This document shows, piece after piece, positions 52,748 to 60,200 of a stretch of 64,000 bases of DNA. Position 1 is the first letter of the stretch; every line of letters starts with the position of its first letter. The translations under genes were made by a program, and so were the position numbers. Source of the DNA: Maribacter sp. (GTDB lineage: Bacteria; Bacteroidota; Bacteroidia; Flavobacteriales; Flavobacteriaceae). The stretch spans positions 18,539 through 82,538 of the forward strand of contig JAHDDL010000018.1 in NCBI GenBank assembly GCA_020629415.1, given 5' to 3'. The notes below the pieces were generated by a model that saw only the letters and a list, made by a program, of their open reading frames with translations, was not told the DNA's origin and made no database searches.

Positions 52748-52811
52748 AATATAAGTCTTGAACAGAAATTGGATTTTAATAAAATTGTAGGGCATATAGA
52801 GACCCAACTTA

Positions 52812-53009
52812 TTATGCAATAAAAGTGTTTACGGAAAAACGGACACTACAGTTTTTATAAAGATATTTTTGAAATTTTAAGGCTTGAGATTGCGATTCAA
52901 AAATTACGGCTTCCGTAATGCTGTTCGCTAAAACAAGATGCCCAATAAGGTATTCTACGTAGTAAGTATTGTTTTCAGAAAGTAGAACAAAATTTGGTTT
53001 GGTCGTCAC
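52812..53009 (-). CDS. possible small protein, unassigned
   Basis: A 65-residue frame starting at a GTG encodes a product containing YYVEYLIGHLVLANSITEAVIFESQ and QKYLYKNCSVRF. It has a mild beta/alpha alternation but no recognisable family or signal peptide. It lies directly upstream of the FKBP lipoprotein gene. It is listed because it fills an otherwise empty interval; it could be spurious. Confidence 0.3.
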   Translation of the reverse strand: MTTKPNFVLLSENNTYYVEYLIGHLVLANSITEAVIFESQSQALKFQKYLYKNCSVRFSVNTFIA

Positions 53010-53138
53010 AATAATTATTTTACGATACTAAAATAAAGCATTTATTTAAGTGATCCTAATTTTTTTGAAATTCCTTGTTAAATGGTTGTTACAGTAGGGT
53101 TGGGTTGGTAAATAATAATATCAAATTATATTACATTT

Positions 53139-53333
53139 ATGAGTACAGGAACAGTAAAGTTCTTCAACGATGAAAAAGGCTACGGCTTTATTACAGAAGA
53201 AGGTTCAGCGAACGATCATTTCGTTCACATTTCAGGATTAGTTGACGAAATTAGTGAAGGCGATGAAGTAGAATTCGAACTAACCCAAGGAAAAAAAGGT
53301 TTAAACGCAGTTAACGTTAGAGTTATAGAATAA
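53139..53333 (+). CDS. cold shock protein
   Basis: A single cold-shock domain of 64 residues with the RNP1 motif KGYGFIT and RNP2 motif HFVHIS (VFVHFS-type) binds single-stranded RNA. It starts MSTGTVKFFNDEKG, typical of Csp. The 5' leader is AT-rich. A terminator follows directly. Confidence 0.95.
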   Translation: MSTGTVKFFNDEKGYGFITEEGSANDHFVHISGLVDEISEGDEVEFELTQGKKGLNAVNVRVIE

Positions 53334-53341
53334 ACTTTAAG

Positions 53342-53371
53342 AAGTCCGTTAGCAATGACGGACTTTTTTTT
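53342..53371 (+). terminator. terminator of the cold shock gene
   Basis: AAGTCCGT and ACGGACTT are perfect 8-base arms around TAGCAATG, followed by a run of T. Confidence 0.85.
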
Positions 53372-53512
53372 GGTACACTATCCAAATAAGGTCTAGACAA
53401 CCTAATCTTTAAAATGTCTACCATCTTTTTAGAGGTCTCAAGGTAGGTGCAATCTTGTAACTCCTTGTTAATAAAGAGTAATACCATTATTAACTATATA
53501 AATTATAAACAC

Positions 53513-53950
53513 ATGTTAGATCAATTAAAACAAATGGCAATTCAAAAATTGCAAGAAACCATGAGCGCAAATTCTTTAAATTCTGAAGCTACTAGCGGAG
53601 CCGCGGAAGAAGGAGCCAACTCTTTAATTAGTGGGCTTATGGATAAAATAAGTGCCGGTGACTTAAGCGCGGTAACAAGTTTGTTTTCAAATGATGGCAA
53701 TGCTACGGAGGATAGTGGTATTGTTCAGAATTTAAAGGGAAAACTAGCTGAAATACTAGAAAGTAAAGGTATGAACGCTGAAGAAGCGCAAGCAGAAGCT
53801 AGCAACGTAGCACCAGATTTGGTAAATGGGCTTAAGGAGAAATTTTTATCGAATGAAGCTTCAGATTCGGCTTTTAGTTTAGAAAACCTTAGCGGTTTAG
53901 TTGGCGGAGATGCCGGTAGCTTGCTAGACAAGGCAAAAGGACTTTTCTAA
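53513..53950 (+). CDS. small alanine/serine-rich protein of unknown function
   Basis: The 145-residue product begins MLDQLKQMAIQKLQETMSAN and has a helical, acidic, low-complexity character with GLMDKISAGDL, LKGKLAEILESKGMNAEEA and a Gly/Leu-rich C-terminus. The pattern recalls DUF937-type small proteins, but the match is not secure. The ATG at 53513 is preferred over the earlier start at 53447, which lies in the leader. It ends in a terminator identical to that of the gene at 54121. Confidence 0.6.
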   Translation: MLDQLKQMAIQKLQETMSANSLNSEATSGAAEEGANSLISGLMDKISAGDLSAVTSLFSNDGNATEDSGIVQNLKGKLAEILESKGMNAEEAQAEASNVAPDLVNGLKEKFLSNEASDSAFSLENLSGLVGGDAGSLLDKAKGLF

Positions 53951-53979
53951 GAGAAATTACTTTTAGCATCGTACAAATG

Positions 53980-54007
53980 AAACCGCTCAGTAATGAGCGG
54001 TTTTTTT
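53980..54007 (+). terminator. terminator, first copy of a duplicated element
   Basis: AAACCGCTCA and TGAGCGGTTT pair around GTAA and are followed by T residues. The same hairpin with its T-run occurs at 54451-54478. Confidence 0.85.
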
Positions 54008-54120
54008 ATTCCTAAAAGCAAATATGATTTTTGTGTATTACGTCCAATTTTTAAGGAAACTTTATTTTTTAACACAATCAATTGAAAAAAGGCGCGTTAA
54101 TTATATAAAATAAATGGTTT

Positions 54121-54429
54121 ATGAAAATATCGATAAGTTCCCAAAAAGTAGCTGTTTTAACCGAATTAGAAAGAAAAAGAAAATCGGTAGAGCAATTATT
54201 AATGAAGATGGAATCTTATTTGTATGAGCCACAGACACCTAGTGGATTTGAGAAAAAACAAGACTTAAAAACTACTATCAACCGTACGGCAACTAGTACA
54301 GATGCTTTACTGGAATTATTAAAGATGAACGATATATCTATTATGGAAAGTATGGATGATGTAGAACGCCAAATAGAAGAATGCTACGCCCTAGAACTAG
54401 AAGTGGCAAAGTATGTACTAAACAGATAG
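54121..54429 (+). CDS. small helical protein of the SYLYEP family
   Basis: This 102-residue protein is paralogous to the product of 48483-48815, sharing MESYLYEPQTPSGFEKKQDLKTTI. It is predicted to be helical and cytoplasmic, with an acidic second half (VERQIEECYALELEVAKY). No function is known to me. It lies 170 bases after the small unknown protein gene and carries the duplicated terminator. Confidence 0.65.
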   Translation: MKISISSQKVAVLTELERKRKSVEQLLMKMESYLYEPQTPSGFEKKQDLKTTINRTATSTDALLELLKMNDISIMESMDDVERQIEECYALELEVAKYVLNR

Positions 54430-54450
54430 AATTAAGCTTATATATTATTA

Positions 54451-54478
54451 AAACCGCTCAGTAATGAGCGGTTTTTTT
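54451..54478 (+). terminator. terminator, second copy of a duplicated element
   Basis: The arms AAACCGCTCA/TGAGCGGTTT and the GTAA loop are identical to those at 53980-54007. Confidence 0.85.
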
Positions 54479-54612
54479 ATGCACAATAGACAAGTATTAA
54501 GCGGTTAAGATTTAAAAATTGTAAGGATTTGGTGTTTAAAATAGGGGAGTAGGTACACTAAAACATATTTTCAAAAGTTTTATATGTACAGCAACTTTTA
54601 ATAGAATTTTTG

Positions 54613-55788
54613 ATGAATACCTTATTACCGATCTTAAAAACATCTGATTACCGTAAAGACGAAAAACTGCAGTTCAAAGAGTTTTTATTCAATGATAGTA
54701 TTGCTCCGGTAGTGGCTTATGGTAAAGATAGTGGCAACGCCATGGTATATGAAGGTGCTTCAGATGAATCTGATTTGTATGCTAGGTTTCCAGCTATTAA
54801 AAAAGAGGCGCTAGCAAATCTAAAAGCAATAGATGTACCATATCAAATTACAGAGGCAGAGGGTACAAATGTGCTGTTTGCCGAAGGGCATGAGTATGCC
54901 AGTGAAAAGATTTTAGATACTGCGTTTATGATCAAGGTAGCGGCCGATTTAAAGTGCGATACGCTAATGGTGGGTATTCCTTTTAAAGGTGTTTTGATTG
55001 CGATTGATGCTAATTCGGAAATGCGTTTAAAGTTGCCGGTGATGGTAAAGCAGTATTTTGATAATCCACAACAAGATCCTATTTCAGATAAGGTATTTCT
55101 GGTTCAAAACGGGGAAGTGGTTGCCATGGGAGGAGAGAAATTACCCAAAAACGAATCCGAGGATAATTTTGTGATTTCTGAGGATAAGGCACAGAATTAT
55201 GGCATAGCTCTAAAAAGTAAGCATATAGAAGAACTGGTTACCGATATAAATACATCGTTTCAGCAAGTAATGCTCATGATTTTGCAACGTAAGTCATTTG
55301 GAGGCGAGATTACTTTTAATTTAAGTAGGGCAATTACCAAAGATCAAGCGCTTATTGATAAATGCAATTCTATAATAGAGCAAATTGAGAAGAATGAGAT
55401 GTTGCAGACCATTTCTCAGGCATTGGCATCTAGCAAAGTACAGTTTAAGTTTTTGCATGATGGTATTTTAATAGCTCCAACAACAGCATCCAAGCCAAAG
55501 CAACCTGAAACTGTTAAACAATCGACACCGGAAAAATTTAAAACAGAATACCAACCTAAGAAAACTATTGCTAAAAAGAGCGATAAAATAAAACCGGTAG
55601 TTTCAAAACAACAGAATCAGAATACTGTAAAGAAATCTAAACCCTGGTGGAAATTTTGGGCAAGCGAAGAACAAGATTCTCCGGAAATGATAAAAGCTGC
55701 ACAAGAAAAAGCGAAACTAGACGAGCTGAAATCTGGTAAGCAAAAAGATTTTGCGAAATCTGATCACAATAAGTTTATGCCGAGATAG
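54613..55788 (+). CDS. conserved hypothetical protein with a basic C-terminal linker
   Basis: The 391-residue protein starts LLPILKTSDYRKDEKLQFKEFL, contains a globular part up to about residue 290 with no named domain I recognise, and ends in a basic, Pro/Lys-rich linker. A Trp-rich segment (KSKPWWKFWASEE) near residue 345 could bind a membrane surface. It lacks a signal peptide. The ATG at 54613 is preferred over the TTG at 54610. It is the last gene before the repeat-rich region. Confidence 0.65.
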   Translation: MNTLLPILKTSDYRKDEKLQFKEFLFNDSIAPVVAYGKDSGNAMVYEGASDESDLYARFPAIKKEALANLKAIDVPYQITEAEGTNVLFAEGHEYASEKILDTAFMIKVAADLKCDTLMVGIPFKGVLIAIDANSEMRLKLPVMVKQYFDNPQQDPISDKVFLVQNGEVVAMGGEKLPKNESEDNFVISEDKAQNYGIALKSKHIEELVTDINTSFQQVMLMILQRKSFGGEITFNLSRAITKDQALIDKCNSIIEQIEKNEMLQTISQALASSKVQFKFLHDGILIAPTTASKPKQPETVKQSTPEKFKTEYQPKKTIAKKSDKIKPVVSKQQNQNTVKKSKPWWKFWASEEQDSPEMIKAAQEKAKLDELKSGKQKDFAKSDHNKFMPR

Positions 55789-55854
55789 CGCGAATGTTTT
55801 TAATTGATTTTAGAATGATTCACACGAATTTCTAGATTATCCTGTGCATGATTT

Positions 55855-55927
55855 ACACGAGCTTTTTTAATTATCCTGTGGATGATTTAAAAGTCGGTGG
55901 GACGATGAAGGTGGACTTATTAGTTAG
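55855..55927 (+). repeat. direct repeat unit 1 in the non-coding region
   Basis: A 73-base unit from ACACGAGCTTTTTT through TTATCCTGTGGATGATTTA and GTGGACTTAT to GTTAG. A second, slightly diverged copy is at 55998-56069. Confidence 0.8.
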
Positions 55928-55997
55928 TATTTTCTAGGTTATGTGTAATGATGAAATTTGTATAAGATAGTAGGTTGTTAAAAAGTCTATTTTACAT

Positions 55998-56069
55998 ACA
56001 CGAGCTTTTTAATTATCCTGTGGATGATTTAAAAGTCGGTGAGATGATGTTGGTGGACTTATAAGTTAG
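55998..56069 (+). repeat. direct repeat unit 2 in the non-coding region
   Basis: Copy of the unit at 55855-55927 with a few substitutions. A shorter third relative, ATTATCCTGTGCATGATTTA, lies at 55836-55855. Confidence 0.8.
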
Positions 56070-56176
56070 ATTTTACAATGTTTCTAATAGGGCTAAAATA
56101 AGTAACTGATAGTGGGGTTATTAAACATTCTATTTTACATAATATAAATTATAGTACAAATATAGTGATTTAGTGG

Positions 56177-56207
56177 ATAGCGCATTTCCGCGCTATTGTA
56201 CATAGTT
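56177..56207 (+). repeat. hairpin plus ACATAGTT element, left copy
   Basis: ATAGCGC (56177-56183) and GCGCTAT (56190-56196) pair around a six-base loop ATTTCC, and ACATAGTT follows at 56200-56207. The right copy at 63395-63428 has the same loop length and the same ACATAGTT. Confidence 0.7.
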
Positions 56208-56961
56208 ACGTTATAAGGCCCGCAGGAGAATTATAACAAAGTAATTATGTAAAAACCAAACTACGGTAAGTTCAACTATATTCTAATTGAGGCAGCCGCT
56301 TCATCTCGCCACCAAATAATATCAGCCACTGGCTAATTTTATTTGTCACGGGTTGTGTATAATAGCCGCTGCCTATGCGCTCGATTGCTTTTTAAAAATA
56401 AAAGCTTTATGGCGTTCATTTAAAAACATAATTTGTCAACGCTTGGCTTGGCCAGCGCCAAAAAAAGCTAACCTTTTAGATTCTTTTAAAATTCTCGTAT
56501 TCGATAAAATGTACGTTTTATTTTTTTCTAGAGCATTCTCGTCAGCTTGCCACGGCATAAATTTAGAAGATTGAGAATCTTTTAAATTTTGAGCGAGATG
56601 AAGCGTTGGCATTAATTTGTAAAAATTCTTAGCCCTTGCTAACCTCTTGACTTGTTTGAAGTTTTTCTTTAAGTACTTCTAACATTATGTAAAATACGGC
56701 AGAAATTCTGAAGATTAAGAATCTTTAGAATACGGTGCGCTGGCATTAATTATCTAGATGTTAAGTCCAACGCTACGGCTGGCCCACAAATTCAATCATC
56801 CACTGGATAATTTTATTTACGTCCTATCTTTTTTTCTTGATACGGCAAAGAATACTTTGAGCGAGATGATGCGGCGGCGAAATCGACAAAGAAGATTCAT
56901 GAAAACTTTTATAAACAATTGACATGTAATGAACTAAAGAAAAAAATAAGGCTTACAGTTC

Positions 56962-57008
56962 CGATAGCTATCCGAATTTAGAAACAACCTGCCTGCCGGC
57001 AGGTAGGT
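56962..57008. repeat. two short palindromes
   Basis: CGATAGCTATC at 56962-56972 includes the perfect palindrome GATAGCTATC. CCTGCCTGCCGGCAGGTAGG at 56988-57007 is palindromic except for one pair. Both resemble dispersed palindromic elements of Flavobacteriia intergenic regions. Confidence 0.55.
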
Positions 57009-57201
57009 GCACGGGTCGGTTGCTGAATTTTTGAACCTATTGTAACTCTTTAAGATTGCTTTTAGACAATTTAACGTATATCACAGTTAATACATATATA
57101 TGATAGTCAGTCCCCTAAAATTCTTAACGCTCATCTCCCCTATTGTTTGACCAAAATTTTCTTAGGTCGTTTAACCACTCGACAAACGACAAAACTTTTA
57201 G

Positions 57202-60200
57202 CTATTTTTTGATTATTTTTTTCGTGTAGGTATTATTGGACGTTTCTATATTCAAGGAGTACATTCCAGAAGAAAAACCATCCATATTTATTTTTACAAC
57301 ACCATTCACTACTTCGGCAGTTTTCCCAAATATCTGTCTGCCACTTGATGTGTATAAAGATAATCTAACATCGTTTATTGAATTATCTTCTAAAATAACG
57401 GTTACATCGCCCTTTTCTACAGGGTTTGGATATACTGATAATTCAAAAGCCATCAAAATTGTTTCTTCATGAATGCCTTGACATTCCATATCCGTACTAA
57501 CGGTCAAGCTATTTTCAATTTTGGAAAGCGGTAACATGATTTCGTTTTCGTCGGTATTATAAATCGTACCGTTCAAATTAACACTATAATTGATGCCACC
57601 ACTTAAGTTTAAAACAACCGATTTACCCGATATATCCATCTTTGAACTTACGGATAAAGCTTCGGGTTCAGTAATCTCAACTGAAAAACATTGTTCGAAA
57701 TCAGAATATTCAGCAATGGTAATACAAACATCATAAATACCTGCGCCCAAGTTTTCAAAATTGAGCGTATTACCAAATTGCTTTATTTCATTAATAGAGT
57801 TACCAGTTAGAGTTGCGGTGTAATCATAAGACAAAATCGCACTAATATTAATACTGCCATTAGTGTTATTAGGGCAGGATGCACTAGAGGTTTGGACGGT
57901 AAAATTATTTGCGGGTAATGAAAATACCAAACAACCGTTAGTATTCACCGAACTTCCCAAAGGCGTTGTAAAACATTGGTCATTTTCGTTGGCAATACCG
58001 TCTCCATCAATATCATCATCACAGTAATCACCAAGGCCATCATTATCAAAATCAGGGCTATTTGGCTCTGAAACAACTACTTGAATAGTTTGGGTACACC
58101 CACTCGCATCTTTAACAAAAACATTGTATGTAGCAGAAACCAGGTCATTAAAACTATTGTTCGCGGAATAATTTGTACCATCACAACTGTATTCATAAGG
58201 GGCAGTACCACCTGAACCGTATACTATAATATTACCATCGTTTAATCCTTTACAAGTAATATCAGACTTATTTGCATCTATGGCTAAAATTTCGGGTTCG
58301 CCGATTAATACATTATTTGTTTTTTGACAACCATTTGAGTCAATTACAGTAATTAAATAAGTTGCGGGAGAAAGGTTTGAAAATATGTTGTTATTAGTTA
58401 AACTACCGCTATTAACCCTATACTGATAAGGTGCTAAACCACCGCTGGCATCTACCTCAATGATAGCATCGTCTGCCCCATTACAGCTAACGTTAGTTTT
58501 GGTAGAGCTAGCTTGTAATTCCTCAGGCTCGTCTATGGTTATTGTATTTGAGAAACTTTCTGCAGATGTATCGTCGATTACTTTTACTATATAATTTCCA
58601 TGTCTAAGGTCTTCAAATAAGTTGATGGCTTGGGCAGGGATAATAACATTTTGATTTTCATCCAATAGTATGTATTGATAAGGTTTAACTCCACCAACTG
58701 CATCAATTTGTATAGTTGCGTCTTGAGAACCATTACATGAAACAGCAGAAATTTTTACTGTCGTTACTTGCAAAGGATCATTCTCGCAAACATCACCAAT
58801 TCCATTGTTATTTGAGTCTTCTTGAAGGGGATTCGCGGTATTCGGGCAATTATCTTGGTCATCCAAAATTCCATCCTTATCCTGGTCATTAGTTCTAAAA
58901 ATGATAGGATTTTCTTCGTAAATTGATTCTTGACAAGAATTGTTGGTTCCACGAACTATAACATTATAAGGACTGTCGAACTCTAAATTTTCAAATCTTG
59001 GCGTATCTTGAAAAGAATTTCCTCCATCTATGGAATATGAAAGCAGCGTGCCAGAATCATTTTGGCAAAAATTTTCATAAACTGAAATGGACCCATCTGT
59101 TATTGCTACAATATCTATATCACTGTCAGTATCAAAATCTGAAATATAAACATTACCTTCTTCATTATTACCTTGTGGTATTTTAATGGGGTTTGAAAAG
59201 ACACCGGTACCATCGTTCTTTAACCAAAATCTCTCAACTGAATCTTCATAAATAGAATTGGTGTCATAATATAAGTCAGGAAAGCCATCATTGTTAAAGT
59301 CTGCAAGTCTAGTATTATAATTATATTGAGCAACTTCTATATTTTCTACCAACTCAAAATTGCCGCTACCACTATTTGAAAACCAATTAATGTTATAATC
59401 GCCTCGTGTAAAAATGTCTATGTAGCCATCATTATTAATATCCTTAATTTGTATTTTTTGACTTCCATTGTTACTTGTATAAGTTCCAATCTCTGTAAAA
59501 TTGAATGCCCCATCATTTGCAAAGACTCTAAACCAACCTTCATAGGCAACGATCATATCTTGATGGCCATCAAGATTAACATCTGCAGTTTTAATATCAA
59601 TGACCCTTTCTCCCCTTACACCAATATTTAGTTGGTGTGTAGTTGGCACTTGATTTGAATTGTTCAAGGCAATATAAGCGTTATCATTAAAATAATAAAT
59701 GCAATCTGCATGACCGTTGGCATCTATATCACTTACATGCATAGGAGAAACGTACCCGTTAAGATAAGGATTTGATACATCTACAAACTCAACCCTAGTA
59801 TGTGTTTGATTTGGATTTTGTTCGAAATTGTAAAGTTTTTGGGAATTACTGTATAGGGTGGCGATTATATCTTTTCTGCCGTCGCTATTACTATCAAATA
59901 TGTTAAAGGCATATACCGCTTCACCTATTATCAAAATTTCTTGAAACGACCCGTCACCTAAATTTTTGAACCAGACAAGTCTTTGCATGTGGTTTGAGAT
60001 AATATCAACCAAACCATCATTGTCATAATCTACTAATCTCGCAGATTTTCTGCCAATTTGGATACCTGAAATTAAATATTTTTCTTCGTCCTTAAATTCA
60101 CCACAATAATCAATATCATCCAATTTAGCTTCAATATCAATAACACCACTTTTAGGGTTTTCTATTGTTGGCGCCTGGGTAGAGATATTATCAATACTTA

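Larger units (their letters stand above)
55789..57201. other. 1.4-kb non-coding, repeat-rich interval
   Basis: No convincing gene is present. It is built of imperfect repeats. Two 73-base direct repeats lie at 55855 and 55998. GCGAGATGAAGCG occurs inverted at 56297-56309 and direct at 56593-56605, with a variant at 56861-56873. CCACTGG(C/A)TAATTTTATTT occurs at 56326 and 56800. GCG(T/C)TGGCATTAATT occurs at 56603 and 56737. Palindromes lie at 56963 and 56988. The hairpin at 56177-56207 has a relative on the far side of the giant gene. Confidence 0.75.

Noticed and set aside
56160..56230. Integron attC site
   Set aside because: The hairpin lacks a convincing pair of GTTRRRY and RYYYAAC core sites, and no integrase is in the window, so it is described only as a hairpin element.
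56353..56574. A 73-codon open frame in the non-coding repeat region
   Set aside because: It has no family resemblance, an atypical composition and overlaps repeat families; it looks like chance open sequence.
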